In this document: piece after piece, positions 9,172 to 17,772 of the stretch
How positions within the stretch are numbered: the stretch's first letter is position 1
Layout of the letters: each line of letters begins with the position of its first letter
DNA from: Paracoccus laeviglucosivorans
GTDB taxonomy: Bacteria; Pseudomonadota; Alphaproteobacteria; Rhodobacterales; Rhodobacteraceae
Assembly (NCBI RefSeq): GCF_900182695.1
Contig: NZ_FXTK01000023.1
Coordinates: forward strand, 1 to 54,926
Length of the DNA stretch: 54,926 bases
Reading direction: 5' to 3'
The notes under the pieces: model-generated
Told to the model about the DNA's origin: nothing
The model's database searches: none
What the model saw: only the letters and a program-made list of their open reading frames with translations
Translations under genes and position numbers: made by a program

Positions 9172-9899
9172 AGACGGTGCTGGCGCTGATTCTGACCGTT
9201 CTGGTGCTGTGGCAGGGGATGATCTGGGCGTTGGGGCTGCCGCCCTTTCTGCTGCCTTCGCCCCAGTCGGTCGCGCAGGCGCTTTGGCTGAACCGGGCCG
9301 AGATCGCGCGACATGCAGGCTATACCCTGACCGAGGTGGTGCTGGGCTTTGTCATCGGTTCCGCCCTTGGCGCGGCGCTGGCGGTGGCGATGGGGTTTTC
9401 CGCGCGGCTGACCAGCCTTCTGCGCCCTTTGCTGACATTTTCGCAAACGATCCCAGTCTTTGCCCTGGCCCCGATCCTGACCTTGTGGCTGGGCTTCGAC
9501 ATGGCGCCAAAGATCGCGATGACCGTGCTGATCGTGTTTTTCCCGGTCTGCTCGGCCTTTCTGGACGGGCTGGGCCGCACGCCGCAGGCCGCGCTGGATC
9601 TGGCGCAAGTCATGGGCGCGTCCCGCGGGCGGATCATGCGCCACCTGCGCATCCCGGCGGCGCTGCCGCAACTGGCGACGGGGCTGCGGCTGGCGGCGGT
9701 CTATGCCCCCATCGGTGCCGTCATCGGCGAATGGGTCGGCGGCGCGCGTGGGCTTGGCGCGCTGATGATCCATGCCAATGGCCGGATGAAGACCGATCTG
9801 GTCTTTGCGGCCCTGCTGGTTCTGTCGGTGCTGACGGTGATCTTTGCGCGGTCTGTCGCGCTGGCCGTGGCGCGCATCTGGCGGCGCTACGGCGTATGA
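9168..9899 (+). CDS. thiX: thiamine-precursor ABC transporter, permease
   Basis: 243-aa BPD-type inner-membrane permease with about six hydrophobic segments and the EAA-type cytoplasmic loop around AALDLAQVMGASRGRIMRHLRIPAALPQ. It is the last gene of the thiamine operon and is followed by a strong hairpin. Confidence 0.85.
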   Translation: MKTVLALILTVLVLWQGMIWALGLPPFLLPSPQSVAQALWLNRAEIARHAGYTLTEVVLGFVIGSALGAALAVAMGFSARLTSLLRPLLTFSQTIPVFALAPILTLWLGFDMAPKIAMTVLIVFFPVCSAFLDGLGRTPQAALDLAQVMGASRGRIMRHLRIPAALPQLATGLRLAAVYAPIGAVIGEWVGGARGLGALMIHANGRMKTDLVFAALLVLSVLTVIFARSVALAVARIWRRYGV

Positions 9900-9907
9900 T
9901 CTGTGGC

Positions 9908-9927
9908 GCCCCGGCCGAAACCGGGGC
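9908..9927. terminator. bidirectional hairpin between convergent genes
   Basis: GCCCCGG (9908-9914) pairs perfectly with CCGGGGC (9921-9927) around a six-base CCGAAA loop. It lies in the 38-bp gap between the ends of thiX and the Nramp-type gene. There is no strong T-run on either side. Confidence 0.55.
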
Positions 9928-9937
9928 ACCCAAGGCA

Positions 9938-11197
9938 TCAGAAGAACTTTGCCAGTCGCGTATGCACTTCATTCAAGGCCAACGCGGCGAATGCCAGCGT
10001 GCAAAGCCCCATCATGATGTTGACGAACAGCCCGTTGCGCCATTCGCGCGGCACGCGGTCAGTGTTCAGGATCCACATCAACGTGACCGACATGAAGGGC
10101 ATGAACAGCGATCCCAGCACGCCGTAAGCCAGGATCAGATAGACGGGCTGGCCCAGGAACAGCATGATCATCGGCGGGAAGGTCAGCCACAGGACATAGG
10201 CCTTGTAGAACTTGCCGCCCGCCAGACGGTCCGGGTCATCATGCGCCTTTTTCAGCGTATGGCCGGCAAAGTCGGCAAACATCATGCTGACGCCGTTCCA
10301 CACCCCGATCAGCGATGACATCGAGGCCGCCCAGAACCCGATCAGGAACAGCTTGGACATCCATGTGCCGTAACGCTCGCCCAGGACACGCGCCAAATCG
10401 ACCATGCCCTGATCGCCCGAACCGATGGCGATGCCCGCCGAATACAAAAGCTCGGCCCCGACGATCAGCGTGGCGATGACAAAGATGCCGGTGACGCCGT
10501 AGGCCACGCTGTTGTCCAGCCGCATGACGCGCATGAAACGCGGCGTTTCCCAGCCTTTTTCGCGCAGCCAATAACCATAGGCAGCCAGCGTGATCGTGCC
10601 GCCAACACCACCCGCGACGCTAAGGACGTTGATCATCGCGCCTTCGGGGATCATCGGCACGAGGCCCGCCACGACCTCGCCCAGATTGGGCAGGGTGAAA
10701 GCTGCGGCGATGATCACGGTGATGAACATCAGGATGACAAAGGCGGTCAACACCTTCTCGAACAGGTCGTAACGCCCGCTCCAGACCAGCGCGAGGCCCA
10801 GAAGCCCCGAGATGATCCCCCACACCGCCACGCTGAGAAACGGGAACAGCGAATAAAGCGCAAGCCCTGTCCCGGCCATCGCCGCCGCGCCGTAAACGAA
10901 GCCCCAGATCACGATATAGGGGCCGAAATACCAATGCGTCCAACGGCCAAGGCTGCTCCAGCCTTCGAAGATGGTGCGCCCGGTGGCAAGGCTATAGCGG
11001 CCCGCGCCTTCGACCAGAATGACTTTCATGATGCAGCCTGCGACGACCGCCCAAAGCAGCGCATAGCCGTATTTGCTGCCCGCCACCGTCGTTGCGATCA
11101 GGTCCGCCGCGCCAACGCCCGTCGCCGCCACGACAAGTCCCGGCCCGACAAGGCTCCATTTCGGTTCAGCAGTCTGCTGGTTGGTCTGATTGCTCAT
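9938..11197 (-). CDS. Nramp-family membrane transporter, atypical
   Basis: 419-aa inner-membrane protein with about eleven hydrophobic segments and overall Nramp layout. TM1 reads GPGLVVAATGVGAADLIA where classic Mn/Fe Nramps have DPGN, and the TM6 region reads GGVGGTITLAAYGYW where they have MPH. The substrate is therefore open: it could be another divalent cation or not a metal at all. Start ATG 11197 has GAGGAGG upstream. It lies downstream of mobA with a 140-bp gap and may share its transcript. Confidence 0.72.
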   Translation of the reverse strand: MSNQTNQQTAEPKWSLVGPGLVVAATGVGAADLIATTVAGSKYGYALLWAVVAGCIMKVILVEGAGRYSLATGRTIFEGWSSLGRWTHWYFGPYIVIWGFVYGAAAMAGTGLALYSLFPFLSVAVWGIISGLLGLALVWSGRYDLFEKVLTAFVILMFITVIIAAAFTLPNLGEVVAGLVPMIPEGAMINVLSVAGGVGGTITLAAYGYWLREKGWETPRFMRVMRLDNSVAYGVTGIFVIATLIVGAELLYSAGIAIGSGDQGMVDLARVLGERYGTWMSKLFLIGFWAASMSSLIGVWNGVSMMFADFAGHTLKKAHDDPDRLAGGKFYKAYVLWLTFPPMIMLFLGQPVYLILAYGVLGSLFMPFMSVTLMWILNTDRVPREWRNGLFVNIMMGLCTLAFAALALNEVHTRLAKFF

Positions 11198-11337
11198 CCC
11201 GCCCCTCCTCATGTTTCCAGAAATCCTGGCCCGGCTTGGACCGAAGCAAGCGAGCCTCGGCAAGTGGCAGGGCCACTGGCAAAAAGGCTAACGGAAACAG
11301 AGGTAAGATTGAACCCCAACCGGTCCGCGCCTTCGCG

Positions 11338-11940
11338 TCACAGATGCCGGGCGGCCTGTGCCAGATCGTCGGGGGTGTTCAGGTTCAGGAAAGGATCGAT
11401 CGGGCGGCTGTCGAAAACCGCGCGTCCGGGGTTATAGGCTGCGGCGAACTGGCCGATGCGGTGCTGCCCGGATTCCAGCGCGTCGCGCAATTCATCCCGC
11501 AGGGCCACGGGCCACAGGCCGCAGGTCGGATGGTCGCGCAACCGCCCCGTGTCGTCCGGGCTGGCTGCGATGGCGATGCCGGTGCGGCCCTTCGCCTCCA
11601 GCAGACGATGCACCAGATCTTCGGGCAGGAAAGGCGTATCGACGCTGGTGCTGACGACGGCATCGGCGCCTTGGGCCGCGGCCCATTCCATCCCTGCAAG
11701 CACGCCCGCCAAAGGACCGGCGAAGCCCGAAAAGCTGTCGGCGATCACCGGAAGCTCGTAATCCTCGAACTGTTCGGGTTCGCCATTCGCGTTGATCGCC
11801 AGCGCCGCGCATTGCGGCGCAAGGCGGGCGATGACGCGGGCCAGCAAGGTCTCTCCGCCCAGCATCCGCAGGCCCTTGTTGCCGCCGCCCATCCGGGTCG
11901 ACAGCCCTCCGGCAAGGATGACGGCGGGGGGGCGCTTCAT
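11338..11940 (-). CDS. mobA: molybdenum cofactor guanylyltransferase MobA
   Basis: Attaches GMP to molybdopterin to make the bis-MGD cofactor. The N-terminal nucleotidyltransferase signature LAGGLSTRMGGGNKGL (residues 9-24) and the metal-binding DTPFLP are clear; 200 aa is typical. ATG 11940 overlaps the stop of the upstream gene, so it is coupled to the accessory ABC operon of the xox island. The formate dehydrogenase encoded at 43.7 kb needs bis-MGD, so a functional link is plausible though unproven. Confidence 0.92.
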   Translation of the reverse strand: MKRPPAVILAGGLSTRMGGGNKGLRMLGGETLLARVIARLAPQCAALAINANGEPEQFEDYELPVIADSFSGFAGPLAGVLAGMEWAAAQGADAVVSTSVDTPFLPEDLVHRLLEAKGRTGIAIAASPDDTGRLRDHPTCGLWPVALRDELRDALESGQHRIGQFAAAYNPGRAVFDSRPIDPFLNLNTPDDLAQAARHL

Positions 11941-12527
11941 TTCAGACCGGCCTGTATCGCGCGCGAAAGCGCAAAGATGCGCTGTTCAAGGATGACGGGC
12001 GTTTCGCAGACATAAGTCAATGCCTGCTGGCGGTCCTGAAAGATGCGCATGTCCCAGTCAAGTTCCTTTTCCGCCTCGTCGATGGCATCGAAATCGGGCT
12101 TTTCTGCCTTTTCCAGTTCGGCCATCGACTTGCGATGTTCCTCGATCCGGGCAGCAAGGTCCACCTGCTTGTGGCCATAACGCGCGATGCCCGCGATCAA
12201 TGCGGTGCGATTGGGATCGATCCGGTCGAAAATGGCGACCATCAGGGCAGTCAGGTGCTGGTTGTCGGTGGTTTTGGCATATTCGGCGATCTCGGCCGTC
12301 GCATCTTCGATCGACAGGCGGCGCTGTTCCAGCCGGTCGGCCATGGCGGCGATGTCGGGCGTCTCGGCCAGTGCGTTGATGGCATCGTCCGGCTGCGGGC
12401 CCGACCACATCTGGCCCAAGGACAGGTGCGGCTGCTTGCGCTGGACACAGGGCCAGTCGGGATCGGTGCTGCTGGCCGCATGGGCCGCGCCCGCGGTCAG
12501 ACAGAATGCCAGGATCAGGTATTTCAT
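11937..12527 (-). CDS. secreted protein of unknown function in the xox island
   Basis: 196 aa with a Sec signal peptide (MKYLILAFCLTAGAAHA). The mature N-terminus carries DPDWPCVQRKQPHLSLGQMWSGP, a tryptophan- and cysteine-containing motif, then a mostly helical, charged body rich in Glu and Lys. No enzymatic motif is recognised. It is overlapped by 4 bases at both ends (ABC permease upstream, mobA downstream), so it should be co-translated with the ABC transporter. A periplasmic partner of the dehydrogenase system is a guess from context. Confidence 0.75.
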   Translation of the reverse strand: MKYLILAFCLTAGAAHAASSTDPDWPCVQRKQPHLSLGQMWSGPQPDDAINALAETPDIAAMADRLEQRRLSIEDATAEIAEYAKTTDNQHLTALMVAIFDRIDPNRTALIAGIARYGHKQVDLAARIEEHRKSMAELEKAEKPDFDAIDEAEKELDWDMRIFQDRQQALTYVCETPVILEQRIFALSRAIQAGLK

Positions 12528-13330
12528 GTTCCCCCCTTTCGCCGGGCCCACAGGCCCTTTGCCGGATCATACATGATGACGGCCCCTGCGAAGAACAGGA
12601 TCAGGCAACCCGACACCACCAAGAAGGACAGAAGATCGAAACGCTGGTAAAGGGCGAACCGGATCAACTCAACCGCATGGCTGAAGGGGTTCACCGCGCA
12701 GATGTCATGCAGCAGGGTCGAGCTTTCGCGCATCCGCCACAGCGGGTACAGCGCGGTCGAGGCGAAGAACATCGGAAAGATCACGAAGTTCATCACGCCC
12801 GCGAAGTTTTCCAATTGCTTGATCGCCGAGGAGATGAACAGCCCCATCGCCCCCAGCATCAGCCCCGACAAAACCAGCGCGGGCAGCAGCGTCAGATAGC
12901 CCGCGACCGGCGGCCGCACGTCCCAGAACCACGCGATGGCAAGGAAGGTATAGACCTGAATGATCGACACGATCACCCCCGCGACCAGCTTGCTGGCCAG
13001 CAGGAACCAACGCGGGAACGGGCTGACCAACAGCGTCCGCATCGCCCCGGTTTCGCGGTCATAGACCATCGACAGCGACGATTGCATCCCATTGAACAGC
13101 TGGATCATCGCGCAAAGGCCGGGGGTCACATAGACTTCGTACAGGACATAAGTCTGGTAAGGCGGCGTGATCGACAGGCCCAGCACGGCGCGGAACCCGG
13201 CAGCAAAGATGAACAACCAGACCAAAGGCCGCACCAGCGCCGCCAAGAAACGCCCGCGCTGATTGACGAAGCGGAGCGTTTCGCGGCGGGAAATGCCCAG
13301 AAATGCGGTTAGCCACATGCGGGGGGTCAT
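12524..13330 (-). CDS. ABC-2 type permease linked to PQQ-dependent alcohol oxidation (PedC-like)
   Basis: 268-aa membrane protein with about six transmembrane helices and the ABC-2 export layout; YDRETGAMRTLLVSPFPRWF is the conserved cytoplasmic segment. With the ATPase directly upstream it forms an export-type complex of the kind found beside PQQ-dependent alcohol dehydrogenases. The cargo is unknown. ATG 13330 is chosen because it overlaps the ATPase stop; the open frame reaches 13375 but inside the upstream gene. Confidence 0.82.
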   Translation of the reverse strand: MTPRMWLTAFLGISRRETLRFVNQRGRFLAALVRPLVWLFIFAAGFRAVLGLSITPPYQTYVLYEVYVTPGLCAMIQLFNGMQSSLSMVYDRETGAMRTLLVSPFPRWFLLASKLVAGVIVSIIQVYTFLAIAWFWDVRPPVAGYLTLLPALVLSGLMLGAMGLFISSAIKQLENFAGVMNFVIFPMFFASTALYPLWRMRESSTLLHDICAVNPFSHAVELIRFALYQRFDLLSFLVVSGCLILFFAGAVIMYDPAKGLWARRKGGT

Positions 13331-14040
13331 GCCTGTTCCCCCGTCAATTGCAGGAACTTTGCCGTGAGGTCGCAACCAAGATCACCGGCGCGGCCATCGG
13401 CCAAAACCTGTCCCTTGTGCAAAATGACCAGCCCGTCATCGGGGCGGATTTCGTCAAGGATATGCGTGGCCCACAGCGCCGAGACGCCGGTTGTGGTCAG
13501 GCTGCGGGTCAGGGCCACCACCTCGGCACGGGATTTCACGTCCAGCCCCACGGTTGCTTCGTCCAGCAGCAGGATCTGGGGGCGGTGGATCAGGGCGCGG
13601 GCGATTTCCGCGCGGCGTTGCTGCCCGCCCGAGAGCGCGGACACCTTGGCGTCCAGCCGGTCCGACAGGCCGACCTGCGCCAGCACCTCAAGGCTGCGGG
13701 CCCGCGCCTCGCGCCGTCCGATGCCGTGCAGGGCCGCGTGATAGGCAAGGTTCTGCGCCACGGTCAGGTCGGCATCCAGCGCGCGGGACTGAAACACCAC
13801 GCCCAGCCGCGCCAAGGCCGCGCCGGGTTGGCGGCGCAGATCATGCCCGGCCACCTCGATCCGGCCCGAGGCATTGTCGTAAAGCCGCGTGATCAGCGAA
13901 AACAGCGTCGTCTTGCCCGCGCCGTTGACGCCCAGCAGCGCGGTAAAGCCGCCGCGCGGCACGTTCAGCGTCACATCCTTCAGCGCCTGAAACCGGCCAA
14001 AGCTGTGACTGACATTCTGGATCGAAAGCGCGTCGGTCAT
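13327..14040 (-). CDS. ABC transporter ATPase, PQQ-dependent dehydrogenase-associated
   Basis: 237 aa with Walker A GVNGAGKTT (37-45), signature LSGGQQRRAEIARAL and Walker B LLLDEATVGLD. The partner permease overlaps it by 4 bases. The group name comes from its location among propeller, binding-protein and CxxxCW genes that repeatedly accompany quinoprotein dehydrogenases. Unusually, the binding protein of this locus resembles an importer component while the permease is of export type. Confidence 0.84.
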   Translation of the reverse strand: MTDALSIQNVSHSFGRFQALKDVTLNVPRGGFTALLGVNGAGKTTLFSLITRLYDNASGRIEVAGHDLRRQPGAALARLGVVFQSRALDADLTVAQNLAYHAALHGIGRREARARSLEVLAQVGLSDRLDAKVSALSGGQQRRAEIARALIHRPQILLLDEATVGLDVKSRAEVVALTRSLTTTGVSALWATHILDEIRPDDGLVILHKGQVLADGRAGDLGCDLTAKFLQLTGEQA

Positions 14041-14080
14041 TGTGCAAGGGCGCGGGGATCGGACCCGCTCCCGCCTTTCC

Positions 14081-14314
14081 TTAATCCAGCGTCATACTGG
14101 TGATGATGAAATCGGCGTTCAGCTTGATGTCATACTGCCCGATCTCGCAAACCGCGTCATCGACCTCGTAAAGATCGTCACGTTCATTTTCGACGCTGGC
14201 CTCGGGATCGGGCTTGCAGCTGATCCGTGCCAAGGCCTCAACCACCTTCGCACGGGTTTCAGCATGGTGAACCCCGCTATTGGATATTGAACACGGCCTG
14301 CTGGGTCTCGCCAT
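14081..14314 (-). CDS. small PepSY-like protein, start disturbed or frameshifted
   Basis: The frame ending at 14081 encodes a convincing acidic C-terminal part, with YEVDDAVCEIGQYDIKLNAD resembling a PepSY module. The start is unclear. In-frame ATG 14314 has no ribosome binding site and lies within the upstream gene; GTG 14245 is another option. A better placed ATG at 14265, 6 bases after GCGGGG, is out of frame with the good protein. One extra G after its second codon would read MLETRAKVVEAL and join the frames, so a one-base deletion or sequencing error near 14260 is likely. Function unknown. Confidence 0.5.
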   Translation of the reverse strand: MARPSRPCSISNSGVHHAETRAKVVEALARISCKPDPEASVENERDDLYEVDDAVCEIGQYDIKLNADFIITSMTLD

Positions 14315-14843
14315 GCGAGCCGGGGATGGACAGCGTGTAGCGTCCCGGCACCATGGCAACGAAACTGATCGTCGCCGTGCCCGCATCATCGAATTCAAGG
14401 CTATGGACACCCAGAGGCCGGATCTCGATGTCGTTGATGACGATCTCGTTGATCCAGACCGCGCGGAAGAAATCGCCGCCGGAAAGCGCCAGTTCCTGCG
14501 TGCCATCCGCATTGATGTCGATGCGGTAATAGCCACCCGCTTTCAGCTTGTATTCGCCCGTGGCGACTGGCTTGCCCGATCCCAGCGTCAAGGGCGCAAG
14601 CTGCGTGCGGTTGTCGCGTGCCAGCATCCCTGAAAAGCCGTAATCGAATTTGCCCGCTGCCTCCAGCACGCCTTCGTCGGCTGCCGGTGCTTCGGCTTCG
14701 TCGTCATCATCGTCTTCGCCCTCGGCCTCGGCGGCAGGCATTTCGCTGGCGGCGGTATCGGGCTTGGGCGCGGGGGCTTCCTGCGCCATGGCGGGCGCGG
14801 ACAGCCCGGCCATCAGCAGGATGATGGTCAGAAGTCTGGTCAT
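14277..14843 (-). CDS. secreted cupredoxin-like protein with acidic tract
   Basis: 188 aa. Signal peptide MTRLLTIILLMAGLSAPAMAQ, then a low-complexity Ala/Pro/Glu/Asp region with an uninterrupted run of Asp, then a beta-rich domain (GYYRIDINADGTQELALSGGDFFRAVW to the end). The domain ending VPGRYTLSIPG recalls cupredoxins, but the usual His-Cys-His-Met copper set is not visible. The acidic run could bind cations such as lanthanides or calcium; that is speculation. Start ATG 14843 is chosen for the signal peptide. Confidence 0.72.
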   Translation of the reverse strand: MTRLLTIILLMAGLSAPAMAQEAPAPKPDTAASEMPAAEAEGEDDDDDEAEAPAADEGVLEAAGKFDYGFSGMLARDNRTQLAPLTLGSGKPVATGEYKLKAGGYYRIDINADGTQELALSGGDFFRAVWINEIVINDIEIRPLGVHSLEFDDAGTATISFVAMVPGRYTLSIPGSHGETQQAVFNIQ

Positions 14844-14866
14844 GTCTCTCTCCTCCCTCAAGAAAA

Positions 14867-15838
14867 TCAGTTGGGTGCGACGATCACGCCCCAAGGTTGC
14901 TGGCCCACGGGCACGGATTTGACGACGGTATTGGCCGCCACGTCGATCACCGAGACATCGTTGGAATTGCCATTCGTCGTGAACAGGTATTTTTCGTCCG
15001 GCGTGAAGGCCATCTGCCAGACGCGCTGGCCGACCAGCAGATAATCCTCGACCTCATCGGTTTCACCGTTGATGACGGCGACGCGGTTTGCGGGGCCAAG
15101 CGCCACGAAGACCTTGCTGCCGTCCTTGGTCACGCGCACGCCGACAGGCTGGATCGCCTCGGGCAGGACGCCGGGAATCTCGAAGGTGATCTTCTTGGTG
15201 ATTTCCTGCGTGACGGGGTCAATGACGCTGACCGTGCCGCCGATCTCGGCGCTGACGTAAAGTTTGGTCCCGGCGTCGTTATATTGCGCAAAGCGCGGGC
15301 GGCTATCGACCAGCACGTTCGCCACGATCTCGAACGTGTCGGTGTCGATGAAATGCGCCATGTTCGTGGTTTCGGAGGTGTTGATGACGATCTTGCCATC
15401 CGGGCTGACACCCATGCCTTCTGGCTCGACCCCCACCGGAATCTCGGCCAGCACCTTATGCGTCTTGGTATCGACCACGGTGACAAGGTTGTCGTCTTCG
15501 TTGGCGATATAAAGCGGGTTGCCCGAGGGGTGCAGCACGAACAGTTCCGGGTCCGGGCCGGATGGCAGCGTGTGCGTCTCCTCCATCGTTTCGGGGTTGA
15601 AGACGCGGACCAGATCGTCATCCGAGGCGCAGACGTAAAGTTCCTTGCCGTCCGGGCTGATGGTGATGCCGCGCGGACGCGCGCCGACCGGATACGTCCC
15701 GATCACCTCAAGCGTTTCGCTGTCCAGCACGGTAACGTCATTGCCCTTTTCATTGCTGACGAACACGCGGTTCGCATAAGCGGGCATGGCAATCCCAAGG
15801 CACAGGGCCAAGGTCGGAATGGCGGTGGTTGCTTTCAT
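14867..15838 (-). CDS. periplasmic YVTN-type beta-propeller, PQQ catabolism-associated
   Basis: 323 aa with a signal peptide (MKATTAIPTLALCLGIAMPAYA) and about seven repeats of the form 'VFVSNEKGNDVTVLDSETLEVIGTYPVG ... SPDGKELYV'. Such propellers are recurrent partners of PQQ-dependent alcohol dehydrogenases. Its molecular role is unknown; binding of a cofactor, metal or partner protein is possible. It lies between the binding protein (11-bp gap) and the cupredoxin-like gene. A second, distinct propeller is encoded at 17.8 kb. Confidence 0.85.
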   Translation of the reverse strand: MKATTAIPTLALCLGIAMPAYANRVFVSNEKGNDVTVLDSETLEVIGTYPVGARPRGITISPDGKELYVCASDDDLVRVFNPETMEETHTLPSGPDPELFVLHPSGNPLYIANEDDNLVTVVDTKTHKVLAEIPVGVEPEGMGVSPDGKIVINTSETTNMAHFIDTDTFEIVANVLVDSRPRFAQYNDAGTKLYVSAEIGGTVSVIDPVTQEITKKITFEIPGVLPEAIQPVGVRVTKDGSKVFVALGPANRVAVINGETDEVEDYLLVGQRVWQMAFTPDEKYLFTTNGNSNDVSVIDVAANTVVKSVPVGQQPWGVIVAPN

Positions 15839-15849
15839 CGTCTTCGGCC

Positions 15850-17043
15850 TCAGAATTTGCATTGGGTTTCGGGACGGTCGATGCCCAGCGTATCCAGCGC
15901 CGAGCTTTGGTGCAGATATTGGTCCTGCGGGCTGACCGATGCGGTCACGCTGTCGGTCGCCAGCAGGATCGGCTGGCGCAACTGGTGGTCCCAGTCGCGC
16001 ATGGTCAGTTTCTGACCCTTGAAGCCCGCCACCTCGAACTTGTCGGACAGCATGAATTCCTTCAGCGCGGGGGCGTCGGTGCTTTGGGTCCGCGTCGCCG
16101 CTTCGCCGATCATGCGCAGCGCCAGCCAGACTTGATAATCTTCGTCCCGCATCGTGCGGCCCGCCAGCTTTTCGAAGCGGTTCTGGAATTGCAGCGCGCC
16201 CCATGCCTCAAGGTTGGGGGACCATGCGCGCGGCACCAGCCCCGCCGATCCCGCAACTGGGCGCGGATCCCATGTCTGATAGGGCAGCCAGTCGCCAAAG
16301 ACGCTGTTTTCATCCGCCGCGATCACCACGTCGTGGCGCGCCGCGTCCTGCGTGAATACCGGCATCTGTTGCTGGACCTGCACATAGCCGGAATCGCTGC
16401 GGCGGCTGCCTCCCGTATCCTCATATGTGCGTTCCTCGACGATCTTGGCACCGAACTTGGTCGCGGCACGGCGATAGGCGTCGGCCAGCGCGATGTCGTC
16501 GGGATGGCTGCCCGCGATCAGGAACCATTCGTCCCATTTCTTCCACATCAGGAATTGCGCCAGCCCGTCGGCCAGCATCGCATAGCTGGGCGCGGTGTGG
16601 ATGGTGTTCACGCGGCAATCGGCGCCGCGCAGATTGTCGCCCCGCGCACGCGCGTTGAAGATCAGCGCGCGGTCGCCCACCTGATCGGCCAGCGCCACGG
16701 TCTGCGCGTCATCGGCCAGCGTGACGATAAAGGGGATACCTTCGGCCAGCAGCTTGTCCAGTTCGGCCGCGGCGGTTTCGGGCGTGGCGGTGATCTCCAG
16801 CGCCTGGAAATCCTGGTTCATGAAGCGGCCGGTGGTGTCGTTGTCGTTGATCGCCAGTTTTGCGCCCGCAAATCCCAGATCGCCGGGCGGCGTGTCCAGC
16901 CGGGAAATCGGCAGAAGCGTCGGCGCATCGACACGCAGCACGGCAGCACGCACCGTCTGCATGGGTTTTGGCGCAGCCTGCTGCGCGATAACCGGGGTGC
17001 TGACGCTCAACCCCGCCAAAAGTATGATGATTCTGCCTTTCAT
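15850..17043 (-). CDS. periplasmic ABC-type binding protein, PQQ dehydrogenase-associated
   Basis: 397 aa, Sec signal peptide (MKGRIIILLAGLSVSTPVIAQ), then a branched-chain amino acid receptor-like two-lobed fold. Ends in ETQCKF. This type of binding protein accompanies quinoprotein dehydrogenases together with an ABC ATPase and an export-type permease. The ligand is unknown. ATG 17043 follows GGAGGAAGGG. First gene of the minus-strand accessory operon running down to mobA. Confidence 0.83.
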   Translation of the reverse strand: MKGRIIILLAGLSVSTPVIAQQAAPKPMQTVRAAVLRVDAPTLLPISRLDTPPGDLGFAGAKLAINDNDTTGRFMNQDFQALEITATPETAAAELDKLLAEGIPFIVTLADDAQTVALADQVGDRALIFNARARGDNLRGADCRVNTIHTAPSYAMLADGLAQFLMWKKWDEWFLIAGSHPDDIALADAYRRAATKFGAKIVEERTYEDTGGSRRSDSGYVQVQQQMPVFTQDAARHDVVIAADENSVFGDWLPYQTWDPRPVAGSAGLVPRAWSPNLEAWGALQFQNRFEKLAGRTMRDEDYQVWLALRMIGEAATRTQSTDAPALKEFMLSDKFEVAGFKGQKLTMRDWDHQLRQPILLATDSVTASVSPQDQYLHQSSALDTLGIDRPETQCKF

Positions 17044-17100
17044 GCCCTTCCTCCCCATATCATCATGGCGGGTGAATGCCCCGGCGTGAACCCGCCAAAC

Positions 17101-17120
17101 TCCCCGGTTCGATCCGGGGA
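17101..17120. promoter_or_regulatory. inverted repeat in a divergent promoter region
   Basis: TCCCCGG (17101-17107) and CCGGGGA (17114-17120) form a perfect 7-bp inverted repeat around TTCGAT. It lies in the 180-bp gap between the divergent binding-protein gene and the SRPBCC gene. No T-run follows on either strand, so an operator or leader hairpin is likelier than a terminator. Confidence 0.35.
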
Positions 17121-17223
17121 AAATCACCCGATACGTTTGTCTTATGGACGGGCGGGGATCGGGCGGGCATCGTCGCCCCATAGGCGCGTCGCCAGTCGTC
17201 GCGCCGTGGGAGGAGACGACAAG

Positions 17224-17772
17224 ATGATGCGAATGCTGGCCCTGACAGCGGGGGCCGTGATGGCGCTTGCGCCCATGGCACAGGCCCACGGCCCGGTGCG
17301 GCTGAAACTTGAGCTTGACCAGAAACTGAACGCCACACCCGATGAGGTCTGGACCGCCATCGGCAAGTTTCAGGATATGAGCTGGCACCCGGCGGTTGAA
17401 AAGACCGAACTGACTGGCGACGGTTCTGTCGATCAGCCCGACAAATCCGAACGTGTGCTGACCCTGAAAGCCGAAGATGCGCCGACCATTACCGAGGTGC
17501 TGTCGAAATGGCAGCCCGAAAAGCGCTGCTATGCCTACCGCATTGAAAAGGTGGACATCGCGGTGCTGCCGGTCACCAATTACGCCTCGACGCTATGCGT
17601 CAAGGATGAGGGCGGAAAGGCCATGGTAAGCTGGAAGGCGGGCTTTTATCGCGGTTTCCCGAACAACAACCCACCCCCCGATCAGAATGACGAGGCCGCG
17701 ACCAAGGCCGTTACCGGCATGTATCAGGCGGGTCTGGATGCGCTGGCCGAAAGGTTCGGCAAGGCCGAATGA
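17224..17772 (+). CDS. SRPBCC-family periplasmic protein, MxaD-like
   Basis: 182 aa with a signal peptide (MMRMLALTAGAVMALAPMAQA) followed by a START/SRPBCC helix-grip domain beginning LDQKLNATPDEVWTAIGKFQDMSWHPAVE. MxaD proteins assist methanol dehydrogenase electron transfer, and this relative sits beside xox genes. GGAGGAG lies 8 bases before ATG 17224. The last 4 bases overlap the next propeller gene. Confidence 0.82.
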   Translation: MMRMLALTAGAVMALAPMAQAHGPVRLKLELDQKLNATPDEVWTAIGKFQDMSWHPAVEKTELTGDGSVDQPDKSERVLTLKAEDAPTITEVLSKWQPEKRCYAYRIEKVDIAVLPVTNYASTLCVKDEGGKAMVSWKAGFYRGFPNNNPPPDQNDEAATKAVTGMYQAGLDALAERFGKAE

